Assembly (NCBI GenBank): GCA_035578155.1
Contig: JAPWDM010000011.1
Span: 22,172,375-22,236,374, forward strand
Direction: 5' to 3'
Source of the DNA: Brachynemurus nebulosus
Lineage: Eukaryota; Arthropoda; Insecta; Neuroptera; Myrmeleontidae
DNA: 64,000 nucleotides
Shown here piece after piece: positions 11,140 to 21,202 of this stretch; positions within the stretch are counted from its first letter, which is position 1, and each line of letters opens with the position of its first letter. The notes below the pieces were generated by a model. It was not told where the DNA came from. It saw nothing but the letters and a program-made list of their open reading frames with translations, and did no database searches. The position numbers were made by a program, and so were the translations under genes.

Positions 11140-11660
11140 AAAAAATTCAAATCCAGGACATTTACATCCGAATTTTCAGTTTTCTGCGTTCCTTGGGCCC
11201 CAAAACATCAAAATTATGTGAAAACCGCATATGCTCTGATGCTGATTATCATACCTTCTCTTCTTACAGCCTACATGGACGAGAAAGTGAAAATTTGTTC
11301 GTAATTTTTGAAAGTACTTTACAGTATTGGAAAGGGAAGATGAATTTTTTTTTTACGTACCGTATATTGTGACGGGGTACCTTTAGAAAAGGTTCTTAAA
11401 ATAAAGTTTAGGTTTCTTTTACCATTTTTCATTTTCTTTAGTCCCATTTGCGACATACTGAACTTCATAGTGATGTAAAGAAATCTTGGTTTTGGTTCCA
11501 CTTACTCTTATTTCAATTTTTTTAAAAAGTGTAATGGTGGAAGTGCTGTGAAGAGAGGAATTAATTTTTCTCTATGGCTGAAGAGGAATTAATTATTCTC
11601 TATGTATAAAAGCAAATAAGCAAACCGTTTTTGTCAAATATTTCTTGCGAACAATGATAA
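11140..11660. other. AT-rich DNA, nothing recognised
   Basis: No paired ends, exons or recognisable proteins were found. Confidence 0.35.
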
Positions 11661-11666
11661 ATAACA

Positions 11667-11925
11667 ATTGAAGATATGAGTGGATGAAGCTGTTATGTAA
11701 CATTTTTATAATTTTTATAATAGAAGCGTCTGAAAGTATTTATTTACACATACATACTTCCCATGCAATAGCATGCGTGTATTATTGAATTTCTACAAAA
11801 TTATTAGGCGTTATGAAACCAAATTGTAATATATGATACTTCAGCATAGGATATTCCAAAATTTTGCAAAAAATGACTTTTTAAAAAAATGTTACATAAC
11901 ACCTTCATCCACTCATGTCTTCAAT
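11667..11925. mobile_element. MITE with 40 bp inverted ends
   Basis: ATTGAAGATATGAGTGGATG at the left and CATCCACTCATGTCTTCAAT at the right are inverted partners. The pairing continues through TGTTATGTAACATTTTT / AAAAATGTTACATAACA. About 259 bp, noncoding. The target duplication is not clear. Confidence 0.8.
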
Positions 11926-11929
11926 CATT

Positions 11930-12605
11930 ATAAGTAAGAAAATATTAATGGTGTATATTTTTGATTGTATCATTCTGTACAACATTTATTGTTTGCATGT
12001 CTCTTTTAAGTGTTTTACAATTTATATTGTGAAATATGAAAGTGATTTTAAAATTTTCTTTGAAGTTTTACATACAAAGAGTGAGTGCAGAATAAAATAT
12101 GAGCTTATTTTAAAATGTTAATATCCCTCGCTATTACTTTCATCTTTCATTCGGTGTCAATAATTAATTTTCAAAATGATCTATTAATAATATATAAAAT
12201 TATTTATTGGAAATATATTACAAAGGTGAATGGAGTATTTGTGTGACTTTGTATATGGATCGGGCTCTTTGTATTTAGCAATTTTGGCACCTTTGTTCTA
12301 TCTCTGATTAATTATTCATTTGTTCTTTTAATTGTTAGAACTTTAATTTATTTTTGAATTTCGATTTATATTTCTTGATTCAAGATATTTAAAGTTTTAT
12401 ATTTGAATAAATTATAAAAAAATTGTTTGATTGTGTTATGTAAGATTTTAATTTCTATTCTTTTTAATGCACTTCATACGGAAATATTGTTTTTAGGTTT
12501 GAGTAGACCATTTTCAAAAATTAACTAAATGACTTATAAGAAATTTAAGGTAATAAAAAACTACGAATTTTATTGCAAAACAAAAATTTTAATGGAATAA
12601 TCAAT
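11930..12605. other. AT-rich DNA, nothing recognised
   Basis: A 68-codon open frame (11915-12121) overlaps the end of the preceding MITE and is not credible. Nothing else was seen. Confidence 0.35.
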
Positions 12606-12609
12606 TTAC

Positions 12610-13774
12610 ATATACTAGCGGAAAAAAATTAAAGGATCAAAAAAAAAAAAAAAAATTCCAAATTTTTAGCGATTTTTCGAATCGTTGTATCTTCGTTAAA
12701 AATGGTCGTATCGGAGTCGTAAACAAAGCAATTTAAAGCTGGAAGTTTCCGATGAAAAAATTGTCAAAGCAACGTGTATAGTTCAATTCTAATGAATACA
12801 CTGAAAAAAAATTCGAAGTTTTTTCGGTTTCTTTTTTTGGTCAACGGACTTGAAAAAATTTTTTCTGGCTTAACCACCATATGGACCGGATAATTTGTTC
12901 ATTCAGTTTTAATTTTCTTTTTTTAGACCTTTATACGACCACTTCTCCCTGAGATATCGGACTTTGAATGGAAAAGAATCATTTCATCTTAAACGATCGG
13001 TATCTCAGCAACTAATGATCGCACAGAAAACTGAAGAACGGTTTTAAAAACTTGAATAACTTCTGTACAAGGATTAGCCATTGTTTTTTCGAAAACAATT
13101 TTTTTTGCATACTCTACATACTCTAGGTTTATTTGGCGAGATTTTTACCCGAATGAAACTGTTAAAAAACAAGAAAAATCATGTTCTTTTTGGTATAAAA
13201 ATGGTGGAGGTAAGGGTTAAAAGTTGAGACCCTCAAAAGCCACCTCCTTGATACTAACTCAATCCGAATACAAAATTTCAGCCCTCTAGGTTTATTTGGG
13301 TGAACTGTGCGAGTGGTAGAAACTTCGAAAACGTCGAAAAAGCATGAAATTGTAGCTTAAAAATGGTGAGGTGGGGGTAAAATATTAAAACCTCCAAAAA
13401 GAAGACCCTAGGTACGAACTCTATCAACATACCAAATTTTAACCCTCTAAGTTAATTCTGGGGGGCTGTGGGCCCGTTAGATCCAGCCAAAATCCTTTTT
13501 TTCCCCCTCTACTCCCCCCAAATCATCCTAGGAAGCTGAATTTTGGATATGTTGTAGGTAATTGACCGAAACATTATTTCCAACTTTGGTTTGGAAAAAT
13601 TTTACTGTTTTGTTGCTCCCCACCACCCCCCTAAAGGTTGGGTCAGATTCAAAATTTGCCTAAAATTTGATTCCACTTTGATAGCATTGTTGTGCATCGG
13701 AATAAGCCCCATCTACCAAATTTCAACTCCCCCCGTCCACAGGGAGGCCCTACACATATCAAAAGGTAGAGGGA

Positions 13775-13854
<80 letters not shown>

Positions 13855-13965
13855 CATTTTTTTCTTCATAATCGTGTTCTACGGGTCCGAAAACGGATAG
13901 CGCCCCTAGTGTCGCCTCTCGCCGTTGCTATAAGTCTAATTTTTTCAAGGAAAAGTTCGACTAAA
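12610..13965 (+). repeat. Dispersed TA-bearing repeat, family A copy 3
   Basis: It starts with CTAGCGGAAAAAAATTAAAG, an end word also present at 19915-19942 (CTACCGGAAAAAATTAAAGG) and reminiscent of Tc1-type termini. From 13120 it matches 3060-3302 in the same orientation, and after the TA tract (13779-13850) it matches 4488-4620. The TA tract here is not interrupted, giving the empty site for the element at 3381-4427. A 145-codon frame across the TA tract is an artefact of the repeat. Confidence 0.65.
13779..13850. repeat. (TA)n microsatellite
   Basis: About 72 bp of TA dinucleotide at the fixed internal position of family A. Confidence 0.95.
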
Positions 13966-13969
13966 AATC

Positions 13970-14880
13970 AAATAAATTATCAATCTGTAGGTAAGCCGTT
14001 ATGTTCCTATGGGAGCTTTTGTTTTTAAATAAATATAGTATACAATAGTTCTACCCAATGATGGCAGCTACATAGTGCGACAAAAACCGAAAAATTTTAC
14101 TTAAAGTCAATTTCTTGAAATGTACGTAACTTTCTAAATAATATTTTGAAATTCTGTGCAAATATTCTTTAAATGACTCGCTTAAAGAAAACAAAACGAT
14201 TTTTTGAAAAAATATAAATGCATATAACCTCTTAACTACGTAGTTAACTCCAATATTTTTTCAAATTACAGGTACTTATATCGTATTATTGACTCTTCAA
14301 ATAAAAATCGAATATATCGAGAAAAGTTATATAATTTTTTTATTTTTAAATCGATCACTATCAATCTACCCAAATTTAATACTTTCTCCTCAAAATTTAA
14401 TTCTGTAAAAGGTATGAGCAATCAATCACATTAATATGATAAAGCGAAAACACAAGAAAAAGATCTGGAGAAAAAATACGGGAATTTTAACCGAATACAT
14501 ACTTATTTGAGAAAAATAAATTCTTAACTTCGTATCATTAAATATACAGTGTCTTTCATAAAATTCACACCAAAGACGTGTTTTTTTTATAACAAAATTC
14601 AATTTTTCTGTTGAAAGGTCAATATCTGTAGAAGTACTTTGATAATAATTGATATTTGACGAATAAGGAGATTTCATAGAATGCTATTTATTTTGTTAAG
14701 ATTCATCAAATTATTTTGAATTTAGTGTCACTTCAAGTTGTATTTTGGAAAAGTGGATTTTTAATGATTGAAACATGTTTATAGCTCGGGCCTTTTAACT
14801 TGGCAGTAACTCGCGCATGATACAGATAGATATATTTGAAAATACATTACAAGTAAGGGACAATAACATCTGAAAAATAT
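13970..14880. other. AT-rich DNA, nothing recognised
   Basis: Contains a perfect 16-mer palindrome TTAACTACGTAGTTAA (14232-14247). The 83-codon minus-strand frame at 14426-14677 is unsupported. Confidence 0.35.
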
Positions 14881-14982
14881 CTAGGTCTACAATCTTAGTG
14901 AAAAGTAGGCTTTTGCGCTCTGTGAAGAGAGCACAAAATGTGTATTTGCCGAGGACTCTAGTTGTCGAGCAGCAAAGTATTA

Positions 14983-15035
14983 CTTTTCCGCTTTAAACCG
15001 GAAAAGCAATACTTTGTCACTCGCTCAACGTGTAT
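14983..15035. repeat. Hairpin
   Basis: GCAAAGTATTACTTTTCCG and CGGAAAAGCAATACTTTGT pair around a 7-9 base loop. The flanking text (gctctgtgaagagagc; ttgccgaggactctag) is GC-richer than the neighbourhood and may be the edge of the transposon family that continues at 15375-16290. Confidence 0.6.
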
Positions 15036-15239
15036 TTAATTACAAATCGGGTAGGGGTTGTTTATATTTTCTATGGTAACAAATAAACAGATTCTAAAAT
15101 TATTATTTTTATCGCAATCAAGTGAAATATTAATTTTGTTAAATTTCAAAATAACTACAAAATATTAATTAAAAATAATAAGTAACTATAATTAATAAAT
15201 AATAAGAATAAAGAATTTAAAAAAATCTATACATATATG

Positions 15240-15323
15240 ATGGAAATATGTAATAGTGACAGTGATTTCTCAAGTACACCTCCAGATATTTCTGAAGCTG
15301 CAAAAATTATAACATTAAAGTAA
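15240..15323 (+). CDS. Candidate N-terminal coding segment, possibly transposon-encoded
   Basis: ATG opens a 27-codon frame, MEICNSDSDFSSTPPDISEA then AKIITLK, ended by TAA; the stop overlaps a possible splice donor (AAA|GTAAAT at 15320). The text is serine/proline-rich, GC-richer than its surroundings and protein-like. From memory it resembles the opening of some arthropod transposon proteins that precede a recombinase region, but nothing downstream confirms this. It lies just upstream of repeat family B. It could also be chance. No family is claimed. Confidence 0.25.
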   Translation: MEICNSDSDFSSTPPDISEAAKIITLK

Positions 15324-15374
15324 ATATTAACATCCATTATTATTTTTTCAAGTATCTTTTAAATAAAAAATACA

Positions 15375-16290
15375 TTTTTTATTACTCATGCAGGAGAAGT
15401 ACTAACTTGGCGCACACATTTCTGTACGCAAAATAGCTGTTTGCCCAGTGTACTCTTCACAGTAAACTTTCCGCACGCAATTTGACAATAAAACGCGCAA
15501 AGCCGCCTCTTGATTTTTTATTTTATAAATATTTCATAATTATTAGAAACCACCAACAAAGTAATTTAAACAATATTTAATTCGAAAAAAAAACGAACAC
15601 TCAAAAATATTATTTTTTCTACTCCTGTTGAAGAACGCACTCATTATATATCTGTTAATTGTTGAGAAAGTTAGGCATTATTCAAAGGTGTGGAGGAATG
15701 TTCATTACTCAATACCTTTTTGACTAATGAAATCACAGTATTAACCATTATTCAATGGGTTTGCGATTGTTTTGTGTATATATGTATGTATCAAGTTTTA
15801 ATTTAATATATGTTGCGTTCAAGTAAACAAAGTAGTATATATTTTGTTTTGATCGCTTTATAAGTACATATTATACAAACATTTAATGAAATTAGAAATA
15901 GATTAAAAATTTGATCTAAAATTTATATTCAATTTTATTTAAATCAAAAAGGAAAAAAGTCGTAGAAAAAATATCGTATTCTACTCGCTTGCAATGGCTA
16001 TTACTCAAACTCTGCTCGTGTCGCAATTTCATCTTCGTGAGTAATAGCTATTATTACTAGCTCGTTGAATAATATATTATTAAAAAGTAATAAAAATTTC
16101 AAAAATAGTAATAATAATAGAAAAAAGTTTGTGAAATTCGTAATAAAAAATAGTATGTGCAATTCGTGCGGGATTGTCGATTGCCTACTCAAGTGAATGA
16201 GCGCACGAACGTAGTGAGTGCGCTCAACTTCGTTTTCGTAAGCAATCGACAATTTCCCGCACTTATTGCACAATATACTATTATAAGATT
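15375..16290 (+). repeat. Dispersed foldback repeat, family B copy 1, interrupted
   Basis: The left part (15385-15620: TTATTACTCATGC; AACTTGGCGCACACA; CAAAATAGCTGTTTGCCCA) and right part (16075-16290) match 59150-59650 in inverted orientation. In that other copy the two parts are contiguous, so about 450 bp here (about 15620-16075) is inserted or was lost there. The right part holds a hairpin, 16168-16263, around GAGCGCACGAACGTAGTGAG. The 149-codon minus-strand frame 16001-16450 runs through the hairpin and is probably fortuitous. A diverged fragment lies at 25920-26010. Confidence 0.7.
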
Positions 16291-17393
16291 GTAGAAAAAA
16301 TTTTGTGTGTAATTCGAGCACAAAATGACATTGCCGCTCAACTGAGAATGTACCATTTTGCACTCTTAATACACAAATAACTATTTCATAGCCGACGATC
16401 AATTCAAACAAAGCTAACTGCATTAATTTTTGGTAAAACTGCGGATTCAAGTTTAATGTATTTTATTATCTGACGTGACAAAAGTCAGAAGCAACAGATA
16501 TTTTCACAACAATACATTAATTTAATAATAAAATAATGTAAAAAGACAGTAATAATAATAATAACATGCTCCTCTTAATTAGTGAGTTTAATTAAATATG
16601 AAATTAAATCCGATAAAATTACTGTAATTATAAATGTAACCCAAAACAAACACGCCTATACTAATAATATAATAATATAATGGGTACCATCACACTATAT
16701 TCATATTGTATACACCTCTGCCCTATATCTATTAAAAATTAAACTTTTAATTAAAGTTTACGAACAAAAAAAAAAAAAGTAGTAATTACATTTAGAATTA
16801 TAATTACAACAAAACAATTTTTGCGTGCTTTATGAAAATTATCACGTGTAAAAATATAATTTTATATAAAGTAAATGAATGTGCAATCAAGAGATATCAT
16901 TCATTTCATAAAATCTAATATACTATACCATACACTACATGACAAAAAGAAAATGCTATAAAGAAGTACTATATATAGATGTGAAACATGGGCTCGCAAT
17001 TTGAAATTCCATAAGTAATAAAAATACATGGAATGTGTTGTTAAGACTCTAAAGAAAAAAAGTTATCTATTAAAAATTGTCGCTTTTAAAAGTTTTTCGA
17101 ATTATTTAAGGTAAAAATTACTAAAAATTGTTATTCTCAAACATCTCGGTTTCTGTTGATCGGATGTCAGTTATGGTTATTATGAAAATTTAGAAAATTC
17201 CATACAGAAAAGATCCTGTGTAGTTTTTTTACGTGGGGATTACTATTTTAAAAATACTGTGACGCAAAATTTCCCTCTATGCTTCACACTAGTGATGTTG
17301 ATTTCGGGAAAAATATAAAACTGCTTTTACCAACCATTATTATCACAAAACGTACCCACCCCTCAGAAAAACCTGAAAAAATCAAGAACATTT
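16291..17393. other. AT-rich DNA with a possible hAT end
   Basis: Mostly unrecognised. TAGTGATGTTGATTTCGGG at about 17289-17307 resembles a hAT-type terminus like the one at 42674, but no partner end was found. Confidence 0.35.
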
Positions 17394-17494
17394 AGGCTTT
17401 TCACACAATCAACGAAATAAGAAATAAGAAATAAGGAGTGTGCCATCTAGTGACGGTTGAATGGAACTTTAACGTAACTGCTCATAGGTATATA

Positions 17495-18425
17495 CGAGGT
17501 GTGTTCAAAAAGTAAGGTGACTTTTCAAATTTCTCGGGCTACGTACATTCGCTTTTCGATTTTTTTATTTTGTTGCGTTAGTACACTCGTCCCGAACATA
17601 TGTTCACAGTTTCAACTATATAGCACTCTTTGTTCGTTTGTGAGAGGCATAAAGGTTAGAAGTGTTTGGTGTGCTCGGCGATTTTCTGCTGTCGAAAAAA
17701 TGGATCAAAGGATTTGCATCAAATTTTGTGTGAAAAATGGAATTAAGTGCTTCAAAATACTCGAAATGTTAACAGTGGCATACGGTGAGTGTACTCTTAG
17801 TAAAAAAAATGTTTATAAATATTACAAGCTCTTCCAAGAAGGCCGAGCAGATGTCAATGACGAACCTCGCTCTGGACGCCCCAGTACGTCAAGAACTGAT
17901 GAAAACGTTGAAAAAGTGAAGAAAATGGTATTGGAAAATTGTCGAATAACCATTAGAGAAGCTGCTGAGTATTAACTTGAAGTCGTGCATCGTTTGCGAG
18001 AAGCGATACGAAAAAAACGTCCGGAATTGTGGGAAAACAATTCATGGCTTTTTCATCACGATAAGCACTTGCTCACTTATCGTTGCTTGTGCGTGATTTT
18101 TTGCCCAAAAACAACACCACAATCATGCCTCAACTATCATATTCACCGGATTTAGCCTCCTGCGACTTTTTCCTGTTCCCAAAACTGAAAAGACCCATGA
18201 AAGGCCGGAGATTTGCAACGATTAAGGAGATAAAAACTGCATCGCCGGAAGAGTTCAAGGCTATACCAAAAAGTGCATATCAGAAGTGCTTCGAGGATTA
18301 GAAAATGCGTTGGCACAAGTGTATTGTATCTGAGGGGGATTACTTTAAAGGGAACAGCATGAATATTGATGGATAAAGGTCTTTGATAAAAATATAAAGT
18401 CACCTTACTTTTTGAACACACCTCG
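17495..18425 (+). mobile_element. Mariner transposon, internally deleted
   Basis: Terminal inverted repeats of about 27 bp begin CGAGGTGTGTTCAAAAAGTA at both ends and are flanked by TA. Length 931 bp against about 1.3 kb for a complete mariner. It carries both ends of a transposase gene in the plus orientation with the middle missing. The near-identity of the two ends suggests a relatively recent insertion. Confidence 0.92.
17700..18376 (+). pseudogene. Mariner transposase, deleted and frameshifted
   Basis: The ATG at 17700 is chosen because mariner proteins start just before the first helix-turn-helix. The N-terminal segment (MDQRICIKFCVKNGIKCFKI to about residue 90, RITIREAAEY) holds the DNA-binding region with the linker EPRSGRPSTS, then a stop at 17973. 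The text resumes at about 17976 with REAIRKKRPELWENNSWLFH HDK, i.e. the second catalytic aspartate region (normally HHDN). After a frameshift near 18060-18085 it continues as LVRDFLPKNNTTIMP, with the third catalytic aspartate in YSPDLASCDFFLFPKLK. It ends with WHKCIVSEGDYF and a stop at 18374. The first catalytic aspartate (TGDE region) lies in the deletion of about 400-500 bp. It cannot encode active transposase. Confidence 0.9.
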
Positions 18426-18639
18426 TATATTTAGGTATTTTCGTTCATAAAAATTCATGAAAAAATAACGTTCGTGAAGACTTTTTTTGTCACTAAGTGA
18501 AAAAAATCACGAATTTTGACGTATAAAAGTACCTACATATGTATATCTATGAGCAGTTACGTTAAAGTTCCTTTCAACGTCATTAGATGGCACAATCCTT
18601 ATTTCTTATTTCATTTGTTGCGTGAAAAGCCTTAGAATG

Positions 18640-19600
18640 ATGTGTAGATGAAATCAAAATGATCAAAATTAAAGAATTTGAGCACGAGCAATTATTATAA
18701 ACAATCGAATTGTTTATTTCCCTATAAGTACTGATCTATTAGTTTTAGACGTTGGTTTTTCGACAAAAAATATTTCACATGATATAAGCAACAACTTTTA
18801 TCCTTACAAAAATTATCCTTCAGTAATAAAATTTTGTTTTTTTCTCACATACTGTTACATTAAGTCAATGTTTAGGAAAAAACTTACTGTAGCGAACACT
18901 GTATGCTCAAATACAACTTGAATTCAACAGTTTCTTTATTTAACGTCACAATTTTTATACTAGGTGCACCCAAACTTTTCAAAATTAGTGTAGGTATTAG
19001 TATAAATAAGTAACAGTACGGTCTGGTTTGTATGTATTAATGACGCAAATATGACACCTTTTAATTGCATGCACGATTTAAAAGTCAAAGGGTAAAAAGA
19101 TTAAGGAAAACATAATATACATTTTAACATATTAATAATAGACATTCAGTGTGAAAATATCATATTACCGAACGTGTTACATAAACACAACATACACAAA
19201 TACGAGTAATTGTGAAGGGACTTCGATGTTGAGAGGTCTGTATTATATGCAACATACCCCACAGTCCACAAATTAAAAAAACAACACAGAATTTATAGAG
19301 TGATTGGATAAAATCTTTATTTGCAATGAGAAAATATGGTTCAACAAGTATTTTTTAACATGGATATATTTTTAGGCGGGGGTACAGTTGACCAAATTCG
19401 TGACTGATAAAATTTGTATCAAAAAAATGTGACGGACTGCGTATAATCGAGTATAAAATACGTATAATCACTATAATCTATAAGTATACGGGTTAGTTGA
19501 AAACTACGTATAATTGGGCACTACTGAACTATAAAACCAAAATATAAAAATTGGACTAGATATAAAAGTTTGGTAACGTTAGCAGTATAAGTCAAAAAAC
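18640..19600. other. AT-rich DNA, nothing recognised
   Basis: No paired ends or protein matches were seen. A stretch at 19395-19550 repeats the word CGTATAATC several times. Confidence 0.35.
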
Positions 19601-19606
19601 TTCTAA

Positions 19607-19871
19607 TAGAGCGGGTGGTATGGATACGGTCGTTATTCTTTAACAGTGTCAAAAAAAAAAAAAAAAAAAAAAATGAGAAATTTTCATTTTCAAAATTTTT
19701 AAAAATTAATAATATTAACTTTACTAATAAAAAATACTGAACATTTCTTGTTGGAAATCGACCAAAAAAATACTTTGCTTTATTTCATTTGGTAACATGA
19801 AATATCCTGAACTGATTCCAACAAATAAAAAATTTCTAATCAGAACGACTGTGCCCATACCACCTGCTTTA
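19607..19871. mobile_element. MITE (GGTGGTATGG ends)
   Basis: AGAGCGGGTGGTATGGATAC at the left and GTGCCCATACCACCTGCTTT at the right are imperfect inverted partners, extending into CGGTCGTTA / AACGACTGT. About 263 bp. It contains poly-A at 19648-19671. The 70-codon frame starting at 19797 crosses the right end and is not a gene. Confidence 0.65.
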
Positions 19872-19914
19872 AAACCTAAAATGTTAAAAATGCATTACTC
19901 TTTAAGAATAATTG

Positions 19915-20690
19915 ATTTACACTACCGGAAAAAATTAAAGGATCAAAAAAACCCCTTACCCCCACGATTTTTACGCCAATATTTCCTTGATTTTTTTGCT
20001 TTTTTTTGACACGCCTTGAGTGAGACTCTCTAAGGAAAAGTAGAGGGCTAAAATTTTGTACGTGTATTGAGTTAGTATCCAGCCAGTGCCTTTTAGGGAG
20101 TCCACATTACTTTTTCCCCCCACTTCTCCCATTTTTACATCGGAATTCAATGGTGTTGTTATGTGTGTTTTAAATGCTTTATTTTTATTCTAATACAAGT
20201 AGGCGTATAGTAATTTTAAAAATTTAAGAAAAATGAACTTACTTTTATAACAAATGCAATACGTACATATTAACTAATTTAAAAATGTTATTAATGTCAC
20301 TGTTTATTTATAAAGTAGGAATTTTGGATTTTTATTTATAAAATAGAAATTTTGAATTTTTTTGGAAAGAAAAAATATCTTCATAAAGGCCTTCCATTCG
20401 TACGAGGGCATTCCTATGGGTAGGAATGCCCTCGTACGAATTGTGTTGGCTTTTTTCCTGCTAACTGCTATCGGTACAAAATTTAAATTTACGGAGATTC
20501 AGCCCTTAAAAACTTAAAACTTTTTTTTAAAGCCCCGATCAGCCGGGCACTCGTCATCAGGTTTTAAACCAACAAAATTACAAATCGCTTGTAGACTTTC
20601 AATCACATTTCGCTTGTATACATACATTCAATACCAAAGATGAAGGGAAAAATTCGACTTCCGTGATGGGGCCCCGCTGCTGAAGACGGT
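19915..20690 (-). repeat. Dispersed repeat, family A copy 2 (inverted)
   Basis: The end word CTACCGGAAAAAATTAAAGG is followed by text matching 2220-2990 in inverted orientation (CCCCCACGATTTTTACGCCA; CTCCCATTTTTACATCGG; GGCTTTTTTCCTGCTAAC; GATGGGGCCCCGCTGC). It lacks the TA-bearing part seen in copies 1 and 3. Confidence 0.7.
20397..20440. repeat. Perfect 20 bp hairpin inside family A
   Basis: TTCGTACGAGGGCATTCCTA, a 4-base loop (TGGG), and its exact complement. Copy 1 has only one of the two arms (near 2460-2480), so the second arm was added by a local inverted duplication in this copy. Confidence 0.9.
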
Positions 20691-20754
20691 TTTTATCATT
20701 ACAATAATAATATTTAGATGTTTTATTTTCAAAATGAAAATAAACTACCTTTTC

Positions 20755-21155
20755 AAGAACGCGTCGTCACCGATTTTGAAAATTTGTTCACTGTTAGAGA
20801 GCTAAACTATTTTAGATGGATATAAGTTATGTTATATGACGTCTGCCAGTATTCGGGGGTCCCAAAAGCACCAAAAATAAAACTATCCAACCGATTTTGA
20901 AAATTTTGTCACCTTTTAAAAGTTAAATTCTTTTAAATGCATATATGCTGTACCTACTATATGAGATCCATCAGGGTTCTGGGGGCCCCAAAACGCTAAA
21001 AGTTAACTACTTAACCGATTTTGAAAATTTTTTTACTGTTCGAGAGCTAAATTATTTTAGATGGATACAGGTTGTTATATGAGATCTGCCAGTGCCCAGT
21101 CTTTGGAAATTCACTATATTATGCAGATGCTGCGATAGGGGTATTTGTAAATTTG
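20755..21155 (+). repeat. Solo arm of the 120 bp-unit palindromic family
   Basis: Three degenerate copies of the unit (CCGATTTTGAAAATT; GAGAGCTAAACTATTTTAGA) are followed by the terminal block GGAAATTCACTATATTATGC and TGCTGCGATAGGGGTATTT. This is the outer end of the family found as a 5 kb palindrome at 50141-55205. Only one arm is present here. Confidence 0.75.
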
Positions 21156-21202
21156 AACTTTCTATGCTTAAATATAATAGCTGAGAATAGAAAAAATATG
21201 TA

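Larger units (their letters stand above)
17394..18632. mobile_element. Palindromic MITE split by a mariner
   Basis: Outside the mariner (17495-18425), the flanks 17394-17492 and about 18530-18632 are inverted copies: AGGCTTTTCACACAATCAAC... and, from the right, AGGCTTTTCACGCAACAAAT. They share GAAATAAGAAATAAGGA, GTGCCATCTA and GGAACTTTAACGTAACTGCT. Removing the mariner leaves an element of about 300 bp. The mariner therefore inserted later. Confidence 0.8.

Noticed and set aside
16001..16450. 149-codon minus-strand open frame
   Set aside because: It crosses the family B hairpin and an insertion breakpoint, is low-complexity in half of its length, and is broken in the other copy's layout.
17289..17310. 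hAT-like end TAGTGATGTTGATTTCGG
   Set aside because: No matching opposite end or target duplication found; kept only as a note in the regional entry.
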